Below are positions 16,240 to 25,684 of a stretch of DNA of 32,934 nt, piece after piece. Every line of letters begins with the position of its first letter. Positions within the stretch are counted from its first letter, which is position 1. The position numbers and the translations under genes were made by a program. The stretch covers positions 1 to 32,934 of the forward strand of contig NZ_JAFREL010000090.1 of NCBI RefSeq assembly GCF_017377655.1. Direction: 5' to 3'. Source of the stretch: Candidatus Enterococcus ferrettii. GTDB taxonomy: Bacteria > Bacillota > Bacilli > Lactobacillales > Enterococcaceae. The notes beneath the pieces are model-generated. The model saw only the letters and a program-made list of their open reading frames with translations, searched no databases and had not been told where the DNA came from.

Positions 16240-19200
16240 TTATAAGTCTTCTGCTGTTTCAATTTCCTGGATTAAATCTGCGGCCTGGCTTTCACGTTCA
16301 GCAGCGGCTTTTTGTTCCAAGGCTTTGGCTGATTGTTGTTCAGCAAACTTGGTTAAAGCATCAACTGTGATCAAGTCGTCGTCATCATCATCCATGTCAC
16401 GCAATTCAATTTCTTTGTCGTCGATATCCAATACTTGCATATCTAAACCAAGAGCTTGTAATTCTTTCACCAATACGCGGAAGGATTCCGGAACGCCTGG
16501 TTTTGGAATTGGTTCACCTTTGACAATCGCTTCGTAAGTCTTCACACGACCCACAACGTCATCTGACTTGTAAGTCAAGATTTCTTGCAAGGTATAAGCA
16601 GCACCGTATGCTTCCAGTGCCCAAACTTCCATTTCCCCAAAACGTTGTCCACCGAATTGCGCTTTACCACCTAATGGTTGTTGCGTAACAAGAGAGTAAG
16701 GTCCAATTGAACGAGCATGCAGCTTATCATCAACCATGTGGGCCAATTTGATCATGTACATAACACCAACCGAAATACGGTTATCAAATGGTTCACCTGT
16801 ACGTCCATCATAAAGAACGGTTTTCGCATCGCCAGCCATACCTGATTCACGTACAGTTTCCCATACATCTGTATCGGCAGCTCCATCAAATACTGGAGAG
16901 GCTACGTGGATGCCTAAATAACGAGCAGCCATACCTAAGTGCAATTCCAATACTTGTCCGATGTTCATCCGAGAAGGTACCCCTAGTGGGTTCAACATGA
17001 CATCAACTGGTGTGCCGTCTGGCAGGTAAGGCATGTCTTCTTCTGGCATAATGCGAGAAACGACCCCTTTGTTTCCGTGACGGCCGGCCATTTTGTCCCC
17101 TTCATGGATTTTACGTTTTTGAACAATGTATACCCGTACCAGCATGTTAACACCTGGTGATAATTCGTCGCCGGCTTCACGAGTAAAGATTTTCACATCG
17201 TGAACGATTCCGCCGCCGCCGTGAGGAACACGTAATGATGTATCACGCACTTCACGAGCTTTTTCACCAAAGATAGCATGCAATAAACGTTCTTCAGCAG
17301 AAAGCTCAGTAACTCCTTTTGGTGTTACTTTACCTACTAATAGATCGCCATCATGAACTTCAGCACCAATGCGGATAATTCCCATTTCGTCCAAGTTCTT
17401 CAATGCGTCTTCCCCAACGTTCGGGATTTCGCGAGTGATTTCTTCAGGTCCTAATTTCGTATCACGAGCTTCTGATTCGTATTCTTCAATATGAATCGAA
17501 GTATACACGTCATCTTTAACCAAACGACGGCTCATGATAATCGCATCTTCATAGTTGTAACCTTCCCAAGTCATGAAGGCAACTACTACGTTTTGACCTA
17601 ATGCTAATTCTCCGTTTTCCATTGATGGTCCATCCGCCAAAATGTCCCCAACTTCGACGATTTCGCCTAAGCCTACTAACGGACGCTGGTTATAGCTGGT
17701 ACCAGAGTTGGAACGACGGAATTTAGTAATATCGTATTTATCCAAGGCACCGTTGTCGCGACGAACCCGTACTTCAGTTGCGTCTACAAATTCAACAACA
17801 CCATCGTTTTTACATAATAAAGCAGCACCTGAGTCATGAGCAGCTGTATATTCCATACCAGTACCAACCCATGGAGAACGCGGTTGGATCAACGGTACAG
17901 CTTGCCGCTGCATGTTGGCACCCATCAAGGCACGGTTGGAGTCATCGTTTTCCAAGAACGGAATACATGCAGTCGCTACCGCAACTACCTGTTTAGGCGA
18001 TACATCCATGTAATCCACTTTATCAATAGTTACTTCCAAGTTTTCACTAGTTGCTCGAGCCATAACTAGTTCTTCAACAAATGTCCCGTCATCGTTTAAT
18101 TTGCTGTTAGCTTGGGCTACAACGTAGTGATCCTCTGTGTCAGCAGTTAAGTAATCAATGTGTTCAGTTACTCGGCCAGTTGCCCGGTCTACCCGACGGT
18201 AAGGTGTTTCGATAAAGCCGAACTTATTCACCTTCGCGTAAGAAGCCAAACTATTGATCAATCCGATATTTGGACCTTCCGGTGTTTCAATCGGACACAT
18301 ACGGCCATAGTGAGAATAGTGAACGTCTCGAACTTCATATCCGGCACGATCACGTGTCAAACCACCAGGTCCTAAGGCAGATAGACGACGTTTATGGGTC
18401 AACTCACCCAGTGGGTTGGTTTGGTCCATGAACTGTGACAGCTGTGAAGAACCAAAGAATTCTTTGATACTTGCTACAACCGGACGAATGTTGATTAATT
18501 GTTGTGGAGTTAAGGTTTCAGTGTCTTGAATTGACATTCGTTCCCGAACCACACGTTCCATACGAGCTAAACCGATACGGAATTGATTTTGCAGCAATTC
18601 ACCAACGGAACGAATACGACGATTTCCTAAGTGGTCAATATCATCCACGTTTCCGATGTTTTCCATTAAGTTCAAGAAATAACTCATTGAAGCAATAATA
18701 TCAGCCGGACGCACTGTACGAATTTCCGCAGGCGGATAGCCATTGCCAATAACTGTTACTTCACGCTCTGGATCTTTCGGTGAATAAACTTTGATTGGTT
18801 GAACCGTCATTGGTTCAGTAACTACCGCATCATCTGAAGGGTAGTAAGTCACTGAGTTCAATCCTTTTTCCAAATGAGGTCCTAACTCTTCCATCACTTG
18901 ATGAGTTAACACAGTTCCTTTTTCCACGATGATTTCGCCAGTTTCTGAATCCACTAAGGTTTCAGCTAAGGTTAAATTCAACAGACGAGTTCGTAGATCT
19001 AATTTTTTATTTACTTTGTAACGACCAACATTTGCTAGATCGTAACGTTTAGGATCAAAGAAACGAGCAGTCAACAGGCTTCGAGAGCTGTCGGCTGTTT
19101 TTGGCTCACCCGGACGAAGACGTTCGTAAACATCCTTCAAGCCTTCTTCGGTTCTAGAATCACTTGGGTTTTTATGCAAGTCTTTTTCAATCGTGTTACG

Positions 19201-19860
19201 CAATGATTCGCTTTCGCCAAACAATTCCATAATAGTATCATCTGAACCAAAGCCTAACGCACGAACTAGGGTAGACAAAGGAATTTTCCGAGTACGGTCA
19301 ATCCGTACATATGAAATATCTTTCGCATCTGTTTCCATTTCCAACCATGCACCACGGTTAGGAATGACTGTTGAGCCAAAGCCTTCTTTTCCATTTTTAT
19401 CTACTTTCCCATGGAAATAAACACCAGGAGAACGTACCAGCTGCGAAACGATTACCCGTTCGGCACCATTGATAATAAAGGTTCCTTGTTCAGTCATTAA
19501 TGGGAAATCACCAAAGAATACTTCTTGGGATTTAATTTCGCCAGTTTCGCGGTTTACTAAGCGTAAGATAACATGTAGAGGGGCAGAATAGTTTGCATCG
19601 TGTTGGCGTGCTTCTGCGACGGTGTATTTTGGTTCCTTCAATTCATAGTCAACAAATTCCAATGACAGGTTTCCGGTAAAGTCTTCAATTGGCAAAATGT
19701 CTTCAAACATTTCTCTTAGACCTTCATCTAAGAACCATTGATAAGAATCTGTTTGAATTTCGATCAAGTTCGGTAATTCCAATACTTCACTGATGCGGGC
19801 AAAGCTTCTACGTGTGCGGTGTTTCCCGTATTTCACGTCATATCCAGCCAAGTTCTTCAC
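16240..19860 (-). CDS. rpoB: RNA polymerase beta subunit
   Basis: The protein has 1,206 residues and is strongly Enterococcus-like throughout. The rifampicin pocket (residues about 470-497: [13 protein letters not shown], then [15 protein letters not shown]) shows the ordinary susceptible-type residues, including Q476, D479 and H489. The C-terminus has the acidic stretch [10 protein letters not shown] and an Ala/Glu-rich tail typical of enterococci. Further conserved motifs are [12 protein letters not shown] and [22 protein letters not shown]. It is the first gene of the rpoBC operon, with a consensus promoter about 235 bases upstream and a structured leader between. Confidence 0.98.
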   Translation of the reverse strand: MKNLAGYDVKYGKHRTRRSFARISEVLELPNLIEIQTDSYQWFLDEGLREMFEDILPIEDFTGNLSLEFVDYELKEPKYTVAEARQHDANYSAPLHVILRLVNRETGEIKSQEVFFGDFPLMTEQGTFIINGAERVIVSQLVRSPGVYFHGKVDKNGKEGFGSTVIPNRGAWLEMETDAKDISYVRIDRTRKIPLSTLVRALGFGSDDTIMELFGESESLRNTIEKDLHKNPSDSRTEEGLKDVYERLRPGEPKTADSSRSLLTARFFDPKRYDLANVGRYKVNKKLDLRTRLLNLTLAETLVDSETGEIIVEKGTVLTHQVMEELGPHLEKGLNSVTYYPSDDAVVTEPMTVQPIKVYSPKDPEREVTVIGNGYPPAEIRTVRPADIIASMSYFLNLMENIGNVDDIDHLGNRRIRSVGELLQNQFRIGLARMERVVRERMSIQDTETLTPQQLINIRPVVASIKEFFGSSQLSQFMDQTNPLGELTHKRRLSALGPGGLTRDRAGYEVRDVHYSHYGRMCPIETPEGPNIGLINSLASYAKVNKFGFIETPYRRVDRATGRVTEHIDYLTADTEDHYVVAQANSKLNDDGTFVEELVMARATSENLEVTIDKVDYMDVSPKQVVAVATACIPFLENDDSNRALMGANMQRQAVPLIQPRSPWVGTGMEYTAAHDSGAALLCKNDGVVEFVDATEVRVRRDNGALDKYDITKFRRSNSGTSYNQRPLVGLGEIVEVGDILADGPSMENGELALGQNVVVAFMTWEGYNYEDAIIMSRRLVKDDVYTSIHIEEYESEARDTKLGPEEITREIPNVGEDALKNLDEMGIIRIGAEVHDGDLLVGKVTPKGVTELSAEERLLHAIFGEKAREVRDTSLRVPHGGGGIVHDVKIFTREAGDELSPGVNMLVRVYIVQKRKIHEGDKMAGRHGNKGVVSRIMPEEDMPYLPDGTPVDVMLNPLGVPSRMNIGQVLELHLGMAARYLGIHVASPVFDGAADTDVWETVRESGMAGDAKTVLYDGRTGEPFDNRISVGVMYMIKLAHMVDDKLHARSIGPYSLVTQQPLGGKAQFGGQRFGEMEVWALEAYGAAYTLQEILTYKSDDVVGRVKTYEAIVKGEPIPKPGVPESFRVLVKELQALGLDMQVLDIDDKEIELRDMDDDDDDLITVDALTKFAEQQSAKALEQKAAAERESQAADLIQEIETAEDL

Positions 19861-20088
19861 TCCTTGTTAAAAGTCTGAAAACCGATCCGAAGATTCATGA
19901 CATTTTTGTTACGAACATTAAGTTCGTGTAACAAGAGACATTTTTTACGGCTTTTAGGCAAAAAAAAACCAAAAATAGAACGTTCTCTTGAAAAATTTTC
20001 GTGAGCTTCTACTTTTGTTTCCTTTATTTTAAACCGAAACGGACAATATTTCGTTCCTGTCTTAGATCATTTCAGATAGTTTTAGCAA
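19861..20088 (-). promoter_or_regulatory. Long rpoB leader with a bulged hairpin
   Basis: The rpoBC transcript begins near 20088 and has a leader of about 228 bases without a gene. It contains a stem formed by TTGTTA+CGAAC (19906-19916) with GTTCG (19922-19926) and TAACAA (19929-19934), with a 2-base bulge. AAAAATGTC-like copies flank the stem on both sides in the RNA. A structured RNA called Lacto-rpoB has been described before rpoB in Lactobacillales; position fits, but I did not match its consensus. A long A/T homopolymer tract (about 19961-19969) lies further up. Confidence 0.45.
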
Positions 20089-20094
20089 CTTCAT

Positions 20095-20123
20095 ATAATA
20101 CATGAATCCAGCAAGAATGTCAA
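20095..20123 (-). promoter_or_regulatory. Sigma-A promoter for rpoBC
   Basis: On the reverse strand, -35 TTGACA (20118-20123), a 17-base spacer and -10 TATTAT (20095-20100) are near-consensus, as expected for rpoBC. Confidence 0.85.
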
Positions 20124-20241
20124 TAGCTTCTGGAAATAATCGAGTTCTTGATGCAGGTTTTCTTAAACAAATTAACTCTACTCCTTCCAATAATGTTAAT
20201 ATATAAACTCTCTTAATTTTCTGAACTTTTCGTTTTTATTA

Positions 20242-20270
20242 TTGACATCTCATTTTTCTTACCTTATACT
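20242..20270 (+). promoter_or_regulatory. Sigma-A promoter for the ABC transporter operon
   Basis: -35 TTGACA (20242-20247), a 17-base spacer and -10 TATACT (20265-20270) are near-consensus. The transcript should start near 20277, giving a leader of about 290 bases before the lipoprotein gene. A promoter this strong implies control after initiation. Confidence 0.88.
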
Positions 20271-20300
20271 AATGAACAACCAGAAGTGGAGGTTTTTCTT

Positions 20301-20363
20301 ATGAATATGATGATGATGAAAAAACCACAACTGAATAATCGCTACTTTAGCTATTTTAGATAA
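20301..20363 (+). CDS. 20-residue leader peptide of the ABC transporter operon
   Basis: The ATG (20301) has a good GTGGAGG site nine bases upstream and lies just after a strong promoter. The peptide reads MNMMMMKKPQLNNRYFSYFR. It has no Trp but has five Met among its first six residues and the cluster Tyr-Phe-Ser-Tyr-Phe just before the end. The stop is followed by alternative hairpins and a terminator, the layout of ribosome-mediated attenuation. The Tyr/Phe codons are the natural candidates for stall codons, implying control by charged tRNA-Tyr or tRNA-Phe. Stalling caused by the nascent peptide itself is an alternative. Confidence 0.75.
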   Translation: MNMMMMKKPQLNNRYFSYFR

Positions 20364-20425
20364 TGTTTGTATTCATCACTGGATGCAAACAGGGCAAAAC
20401 GCAAGTTTGTATCTATGATGGCTAG
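20363..20425 (+). CDS. Possible second leader ORF overlapping the first (TAATG)
   Basis: An ATG at 20363 overlaps the stop of the leader peptide and opens a 20-codon frame (MFVFITGCKQGKTQVCIYDG) that ends at TAG 20425, immediately after the TGGCT segment of the attenuator. It has no ribosome-binding site of its own, so it would rely on coupling. It may be chance, but the overlap and end point are suggestive. Confidence 0.35.
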   Translation: MFVFITGCKQGKTQVCIYDG

Positions 20426-20540
20426 AGCAATTTCACGTACCACCAGCCACGTAGAGGAAATACTAAGTGGCTGAGGATAATAAAATGATTATCTCGTATG
20501 TACAATCATCCACTTAGCATTCTGAGTGGGTGATTTTTTG
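20419..20540 (+). promoter_or_regulatory. Attenuator: competing hairpins ending in an intrinsic terminator
   Basis: The terminator is a continuous 14-bp stem with some G-U pairs (20504-20517 with 20522-20535) around a 4-base loop, followed by T residues to 20539. Its 5' arm contains CCACTTAG (20510-20517), which is fully complementary to CTAAGTGG (20463-20470), an alternative antiterminator pairing. That segment is in turn sequestered by AGCCAC (20445-20450) pairing with GTGGCT (20467-20472). AGCCA can instead pair with TGGCT (20419-20423). These four interlocking segments follow the leader peptide, as in classical amino-acid attenuators. No T-box core was found. Confidence 0.7.
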
Positions 20541-20564
20541 TATTATAAAAGGAGAGAAAAAAAG

Positions 20565-21554
20565 ATGAAAAAAACTTTATTAGCAGGAATTAGCGTACTT
20601 GCCTTAGTAGCACTTGGGGCTTGCGGAGGCGGAAACAACGACACAACAGATAGCACTGGCAGTGCATCGAACAGCGATGCCAAACATGTAGGAGTATTGC
20701 AGTTGGTACAACATGCCTCATTAGATGGTGCCTACGAAGGATTCAAAGAAGGGCTGAAAGAGGGAGGCTATACTGAAGGCGAAAACTTAGTTATTGATTA
20801 TCAAAACGCACAGAATAACCAAGACAACCTGAAGAGTATGAGTGAAAAATTAGTCAAAGATAAAAATGATTTGTTATTAGGAATTGCGACTCCTTCAGCA
20901 CAATCACTACTAAATTCAACAACTGATATTCCAATCGTTGTAACTGCGGTAACTGATTTAGAAGAAGCGAAATTAGTTAAAAGCAACAAAGAACCTGGCG
21001 GCAATGTAACAGGTACTACAGACATGGTGCCCATCGATAAACAAACAGACTTGCTTCTGTCTTTAACTCCAGACGCTAAAAAAATCGGCATTATGTACAA
21101 TGCTGGTGAAGCAAACTCTAAAATACAAGCAGATTTAGCACAAGAAGCTTTAGAAAAAGCTGGTGTTGAAGTAATCACTAAAACTGCTAACACAACTAAC
21201 GATGTACAACAAGTAACTGAATCTTTAGCTAACGAAGTAGATGGCATCTATGTTCCAACAGATAACACTTTCGCTAGTGCTGCATCAATCGTTGGTGAAG
21301 TTGTTAAAGAGAAAAAAATTCCTTTAGTTGCTGGATCAACTGACCAAGTAGAAGCAGGTGGGTTAGCGACTGTCGGAATCAACTACAAAAAATTAGGAAA
21401 ACAAACTGGCTTGATGGCAGCTAAAATCTTAGATGGCGACGCTGAACCAGCTACTATGCCCGTTGAAAGTGCTGATAGCCTTGAATTAGTTGTCAACAAA
21501 GAAATGGCCAAAGATTTAGGAATCGATCCAGATAGCATTAAAGAACCAGCGTAA
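20565..21554 (+). CDS. trpX: ABC transporter substrate-binding lipoprotein (TrpX-like family)
   Basis: The 329-residue protein begins MKKTLLAGISVLALVALGAC: a lipoprotein signal peptide with lipobox LGAC, Cys20 being the lipidated residue. A Gly/Asn/Thr-rich linker follows. The mature part resembles the ABC_sub_bind family (HVGVLQLVQHASLDGAYEGF, later KKIGIMYNAGEANS and KKIPLVAGSTDQVEAGG), which has two alpha/beta lobes and includes TrpX proteins predicted to bind tryptophan. The ligand here is uncertain because the leader peptide has Tyr/Phe rather than Trp codons. The start is ATG 20565 after AAAGGAGAG; the frame from 20526 overlaps the terminator and is rejected. Permease and ATPase genes follow. 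Confidence 0.85.
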   Translation: MKKTLLAGISVLALVALGACGGGNNDTTDSTGSASNSDAKHVGVLQLVQHASLDGAYEGFKEGLKEGGYTEGENLVIDYQNAQNNQDNLKSMSEKLVKDKNDLLLGIATPSAQSLLNSTTDIPIVVTAVTDLEEAKLVKSNKEPGGNVTGTTDMVPIDKQTDLLLSLTPDAKKIGIMYNAGEANSKIQADLAQEALEKAGVEVITKTANTTNDVQQVTESLANEVDGIYVPTDNTFASAASIVGEVVKEKKIPLVAGSTDQVEAGGLATVGINYKKLGKQTGLMAAKILDGDAEPATMPVESADSLELVVNKEMAKDLGIDPDSIKEPA

Positions 21555-21582
21555 TATACGCACCCAGAAAGAAGGATGAAGG

Positions 21583-22518
21583 ATGAATATTTTGTCACTA
21601 TTACTCTCAGCTACGTCACAAGGACTCTTATGGTCTTTACTTGCGATCGGTGTTTACTTGACCTTTCGTATCTTAGATATTGCCGATCTAACCGCTGAAG
21701 GAAGTTTTCCTCTAGGCGGCGGGATCGCGGCAGTTATGATTGTCAACGGTACCCACCCAGTGTTAGCTACAATTGCTGCCTTTTTCGGCGGCATGCTGGC
21801 GGGGTTGATTACAGGAATTTTGAATACAAAATTTCGTGTTCCAGCTTTGCTAGCCGGAATCATTACTATGACCGGTTTGTACTCCATAACTTCTCGAGTT
21901 ATGGGCGCTCCAAACATTGCTTTGTTAGGTGAAGACACTGTTTTTACCCCAATTCAAAGCATGGGATTAATGAAAAACAATGCTGTGATTGCTGTCGGCG
22001 CTTTAATCGCTGTTTTAGTGATTGTTCTGCTCGTTTTGTTTTTCCGTACCGAGATCGGTTTGGCTATCCGGGCTACTGGAGACAATCCAGATATGAGTGA
22101 AGCAAACGGGATCAAAACTGAGAACATGAAGCTTTTAGGCTACATGATCTCTAATGGTTGTATCGCATTGTCTGGTGCGCTATTGGCGCAAAACAACGGC
22201 TTTGCTGATTTAAACTCCGGTGTGGGAACAATCGTTATCGGCTTGGCTTCTATCATTATCGCTGAAGTACTGCTGCACAATCGCCCCATTGCGACTCGTC
22301 TCATTACTATTGTCGCAGGTGCTATCATTTACCGTTTCATTTTGGCTTTAGTATTCGAAATGAACGTTCAGCCAACGGACTCAAAACTTGCTTCGGCCAT
22401 CGTTTTAGTGGTTTGTCTATCCTTACCGCAAATTCGTCAAAAGCTAGGATTGAATATCCCAAAAAAAGATCGTAAGAAAGGAGTTGAGAACAATGCAACC
22501 AGTCTTAAAAATCAGTAA
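21583..22518 (+). CDS. trpY: ABC transporter permease (BPD_transp_2-like, TrpY-like)
   Basis: The 311-residue integral membrane protein has about eight or nine hydrophobic spans and a short basic C-terminal tail (KKDRKKGVENN). It resembles the branched-chain-amino-acid type permeases of TrpXYZ systems. Conserved-looking segments include LTAEGSFPLGG, FRVPALLAGIITM and FRTEIGLAIRATGDNPDMSEANG; the last lies on the cytoplasmic side, probably the coupling loop that touches the ATPase. The ATG at 21583 has a GAAGG site seven bases upstream. The next gene overlaps its 3' end by 26 bases. A single permease gene implies a homodimer. Confidence 0.87.
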   Translation: MNILSLLLSATSQGLLWSLLAIGVYLTFRILDIADLTAEGSFPLGGGIAAVMIVNGTHPVLATIAAFFGGMLAGLITGILNTKFRVPALLAGIITMTGLYSITSRVMGAPNIALLGEDTVFTPIQSMGLMKNNAVIAVGALIAVLVIVLLVLFFRTEIGLAIRATGDNPDMSEANGIKTENMKLLGYMISNGCIALSGALLAQNNGFADLNSGVGTIVIGLASIIIAEVLLHNRPIATRLITIVAGAIIYRFILALVFEMNVQPTDSKLASAIVLVVCLSLPQIRQKLGLNIPKKDRKKGVENNATSLKNQ

Positions 22519-23296
22519 TCTGCATCAATACTTTGAACGAGGAACGATTAACGAAAATCATGTACTGCGCGGCATTGACTTAGCGCTGGAACCAGGAGAC
22601 TTTGTTACGATCATCGGTGGAAACGGAGCCGGAAAATCAACTTTGCTAAATAGTATCGCAGGCACCTTGCCAATCGAAGAAGGCAAAGTCTTTCTAAACG
22701 ATGAAGAAATCACTAAACAATCGGTGACCAAACGTGCCAAGAAAATCAGTCGTGTATTCCAAGATCCGCGTATGGGAACCGCCGTACGTTTAACAGTTGA
22801 AGAAAATCTAGCCTTGGCGATGAAGCGCGGCTTCCAACGAGGATTTGGTTTAGGTGTTCGCAGCAAAGACCGTGAATTCTTCCGCGAACAGCTGGCCACT
22901 CTAGATTTAAACTTAGAAAACCGCTTGGATGCCGAAATTGGATTATTGTCTGGTGGGCAGCGGCAAGCAATTACCTTGTTAATGGCTACCTTGCAGCGTC
23001 CTGAATTAATTCTGCTGGATGAGCATACTGCAGCGTTGGATCCAAAAACATCCATCACCGTGATGCACTTAACAGAAAAATTAATTCGTGAACATCAATT
23101 AACAGCCTTCATGGTTACCCATGATATGGAAGATGCCATCCATTACGGAAATCGTTTGATTATGCTTCACCAAGGACAAATTGCGATCGATATCCGACAA
23201 GAGGAAAAAGAACATTTAACCGTACCGAAATTAATGGAATTGTTCCATCAAAACTCAGGTGCTGAACTAAAAGATGACGCATTATTGCTTAGCTAA
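22493..23296 (+). CDS. trpZ: ABC transporter ATP-binding protein (TrpZ-like)
   Basis: The 267-residue ATPase has Walker A GNGAGKST (43-50), Q-loop around VFQDPRMG (88-95), signature LSGGQ (152-156), Walker B LILLDE (172-177) and the H-loop histidine in VTHDM (H210). One oddity is HTAALDP after Walker B, where many ABC proteins have PTxxLD. I choose ATG 22493 because AAAGGAG is nine bases upstream; the frame from 22484 would start within that site. It is the last gene of the three-gene operon and is followed by a good terminator. Confidence 0.92.
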   Translation: MQPVLKISNLHQYFERGTINENHVLRGIDLALEPGDFVTIIGGNGAGKSTLLNSIAGTLPIEEGKVFLNDEEITKQSVTKRAKKISRVFQDPRMGTAVRLTVEENLALAMKRGFQRGFGLGVRSKDREFFREQLATLDLNLENRLDAEIGLLSGGQRQAITLLMATLQRPELILLDEHTAALDPKTSITVMHLTEKLIREHQLTAFMVTHDMEDAIHYGNRLIMLHQGQIAIDIRQEEKEHLTVPKLMELFHQNSGAELKDDALLLS

Positions 23297-23319
23297 AAAT
23301 CAACTATTCATCCTTCTTG

Positions 23320-23350
23320 GCAGACTACTTTGCGGTAGTCTGCTTTTTTT
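23320..23350 (+). terminator. Terminator of the ABC transporter operon
   Basis: GCAGACTAC (23320-23328) and GTAGTCTGC (23335-23343) form a perfect stem followed by a seven-T run. Confidence 0.9.
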
Positions 23351-23377
23351 GATACACTGACCAAAAAGGAGGCCATC

Positions 23378-24337
23378 TTGTTGTCGACAAAAGAAAAAGT
23401 ATTACAAAAACTAAAAAATACGGCTGGCTTTGTATCCGGCGAACAATTAGCACGAGAACTGCAGCTTTCTCGCACGGCTATCTGGAAAGCAATTAAGGAA
23501 TTAGAAAAATCCGGCTACCAGATTGAGCATCATTCAACCGGTTACCGTTACCAAGCTTCAGATGTATTAGACGCCGCGGAAATAGCAGCCGGTATTCAGG
23601 AACCATTGACAATACGTATTTTAGATACATCGGTTTCCACTATGAAAGATGCCCAATTGGCGGTATTAAATGGTGAGGAGCCACCAATTTTAGTAGTTGC
23701 TGACATGCAGGAAGCACCACGGGGCCGTTTCAACCGACCGTTTTTTGCTCTGGAAAAAGCAGGTATTTATATGAGCATCCTGTTAAAACCTGACACTCAG
23801 TTACATGAATTACCACAATATACCGTTTTAATGGCTGTAGCTGTCACTCAGGCTATTGATACTCTTGCAGGAGTCGATACTCAAATTAAGTGGGTAAATG
23901 ATATCTATTTAAATGGGAAAAAGCTCGTAGGAATTCTCTCAGAAGCAATGATGGATGTAGAAATCAACAGGCTTAAACATGTTATCATTGGCATGGGGAT
24001 TAATTTTTCTGTACCTCAAGAAAAATTTCCACCCGAGCTGCAAGAAAAAGCGACCTCGCTATTTGCTGATGGGAAACCAACCATTACTAGAAATCAGCTG
24101 ATTATCGAAATTTGGAATCAGTTCTTTCAATTGCTTGAACAAAAAGATTCTACGTATCTATCCATTTATCGTAAAAAATCTTTTGTTTTAGGTAAGAGGG
24201 TAACTTTTCAACAAAAAAATCAGCAATTTTCCGGTAAAGCGGTAGGGATCAGCGACACTGGTGAACTACTGGTCGACTTAGATGGTGAAATTACTGCACT
24301 TTCCTCCGGTGAAATCAGTTTAAGCAGTATTCAATAA
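23378..24337 (+). CDS. birA: Biotin-protein ligase / biotin operon repressor
   Basis: The 319-residue protein has an N-terminal winged helix (residues about 5-60, with SRTAIWKAIKELEKSGY), a central biotin ligase domain and a C-terminal SH3-like domain (about 270-319). Ligase hallmarks are KWVND (171-175), which holds the catalytic Lys, and GMGINF (205-210). The phosphate-binding loop normally reads GRGRxxR but here is PRGRFNR (114-120), with Pro in place of the first Gly. BirA attaches biotin to carboxylase subunits and represses biotin genes. The start is TTG: either 23378 or, with better spacing from AGGAGG, 23381. Confidence 0.88.
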   Translation: MLSTKEKVLQKLKNTAGFVSGEQLARELQLSRTAIWKAIKELEKSGYQIEHHSTGYRYQASDVLDAAEIAAGIQEPLTIRILDTSVSTMKDAQLAVLNGEEPPILVVADMQEAPRGRFNRPFFALEKAGIYMSILLKPDTQLHELPQYTVLMAVAVTQAIDTLAGVDTQIKWVNDIYLNGKKLVGILSEAMMDVEINRLKHVIIGMGINFSVPQEKFPPELQEKATSLFADGKPTITRNQLIIEIWNQFFQLLEQKDSTYLSIYRKKSFVLGKRVTFQQKNQQFSGKAVGISDTGELLVDLDGEITALSSGEISLSSIQ

Positions 24338-24372
24338 AAAAAAGAAAGCTCCTCTCGTCAATGAGAAGAGCT
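24336..24372 (-). terminator. Terminator of sstT, overlapping the birA end
   Basis: On the reverse strand AGCTCTTCTC (24363-24372) pairs with GAGAGGAGCT (24347-24356) with one G-U pair, followed by a T-run (A-run 24336-24343). On the + strand the same pair becomes a mismatch, so the hairpin is tuned for reverse-strand transcripts, though it may serve birA as well. Confidence 0.82.
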
Positions 24373-24377
24373 CCTTT

Positions 24378-25610
24378 TTAATTTGCTAAACGTTCCTTCA
24401 ATTTCAAATCTTTGCCTTTTTTTCGCAAATCAGCTAATTCCGCTACTGCTGTGAAAAATAGATCATTGGATGAATTAACGGCTGTTTCCACTGAATCCTG
24501 AACGACACCAATGATAAATCCTACACCTACTACTTGCATCGCAATATCATTGGGAATCCCGAACAGACTACAAGCTAACGGAATCAGTAACAGTGATCCG
24601 CCGGCAATGCCTGAAGCCCCACAAGCTGATAGTGCAGATAGTACACAAAGTATTAAAGATAAGCCCAAGCTCACTTCCATTCCTAAGGTGTGCACTGTAG
24701 CCAAAGTCATAATCGAAATAGTTACAGCTGCTCCTCCCATATTAATAGTAGCACCTAACGGTAAAGAAATAGAATAAGACTCTTCACTTAACCCTAAATG
24801 TTTTGCCAACATCATATTAATCGGAATGTTCGCCGCAGAACTTCGGGTAAAGAAGGCTGGAATAGCACTCTCTTTTAAACAGAAAAAGACTAACGGGTAA
24901 GGATTTTGACGAATCAAAATAAATGCAACGAGTGGATAAGCAATCAAGGCTACCACTAGCATGGTTCCAACTAACAGTAATAATAACTGTCCATATTGGG
25001 CCAATCCCTTTACACCTGTAGTTGCCACTGACTGGTACACCAATCCTAAAATACCAAAAGGTGCTAGAGCAATAATCAATTGCACAACATGAGTAATAGC
25101 AGTCGCCAAATCATCCGCCAAGTCCTTCGTCCGTTGATTACGTGTCCGTAAAGCAAAACCAATTAAAGCTGCCCAAAACAGTAGAGCTAGATAATTGCCT
25201 TCCGCCATTGCTTGAATGGGATTTTGTACGATATTGGTCAAAATTGTATTCATTACTTCACTTAATGCTTGAGGTGCTTCTTGCATACCAGATACCTCCT
25301 GCAAGGTAATTTTTACTGGAAAAATAAAGCTGGCTACTACAGCAATCGCTCCAGCCAATAGGGTGGTAAACAAATACAACGCAATAATCGGCTTAATAAA
25401 AGTTTTTGTTCCTGTTTGATGTTTTGCTACTGAAGCTAAAATCAATACAAATACCAGAATTGGTGCAATTGCTTTTAATGCGCCTACAAACAAATCTCCT
25501 AAAATAGCAATAAATGTCCATTGTGGAACGACAATACCTAGTATTGCCCCGATAATAATACCAATAACAATTCTTTTAATTAAGGATAAATTCTTAAAAA
25601 ATTCCAACAA
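24378..25610 (-). CDS. sstT: Serine/threonine:sodium symporter SstT
   Basis: The 410-residue protein of the dicarboxylate/amino acid:cation symporter fold has about eight or more membrane spans. The transport-core motifs are visible: FFTRSSAANIPINMMLAKHLG (the serine-rich hairpin region) followed by SLPLGATINMGGAAVTI, and a second segment GASGIAGGSLLLIPLACSLFG. The resemblance is to SstT rather than GltP, from the RSSAANIPIN wording. It imports serine and threonine with sodium. The start is TTG (CAA at 25608-25610) after AAGGAAAAGG. It is a single-gene unit with its own promoter and terminator. Confidence 0.9.
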   Translation of the reverse strand: MLEFFKNLSLIKRIVIGIIIGAILGIVVPQWTFIAILGDLFVGALKAIAPILVFVLILASVAKHQTGTKTFIKPIIALYLFTTLLAGAIAVVASFIFPVKITLQEVSGMQEAPQALSEVMNTILTNIVQNPIQAMAEGNYLALLFWAALIGFALRTRNQRTKDLADDLATAITHVVQLIIALAPFGILGLVYQSVATTGVKGLAQYGQLLLLLVGTMLVVALIAYPLVAFILIRQNPYPLVFFCLKESAIPAFFTRSSAANIPINMMLAKHLGLSEESYSISLPLGATINMGGAAVTISIMTLATVHTLGMEVSLGLSLILCVLSALSACGASGIAGGSLLLIPLACSLFGIPNDIAMQVVGVGFIIGVVQDSVETAVNSSNDLFFTAVAELADLRKKGKDLKLKERLAN

Positions 25611-25684
25611 ACCTTTTCCTTCTCTCTACCTCATTTGCCATATTGAATAAAGCCATTTGCTGCTTAACTCACACAGCCATGTTC

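Noticed and set aside
17778..18069. Forward-strand frames inside rpoB and rpoC
   Set aside because: They are antisense shadows of highly conserved genes, without ribosome-binding sites.
16702..18450. Rifampicin-resistance mutation in rpoB
   Set aside because: The resistance-determining residues (Q476, D479, H489, S494 region) have the ordinary susceptible-type identity.
19912..19926. LexA/DinR box (CGAAC...GTTCG) upstream of rpoB
   Set aside because: The half-sites are separated by five bases rather than four and form part of a longer RNA stem, so a hairpin is the better reading.
20277..20563. T-box riboswitch upstream of the ABC transporter
   Set aside because: The T-box core is absent; a leader peptide with competing hairpins explains the region better.
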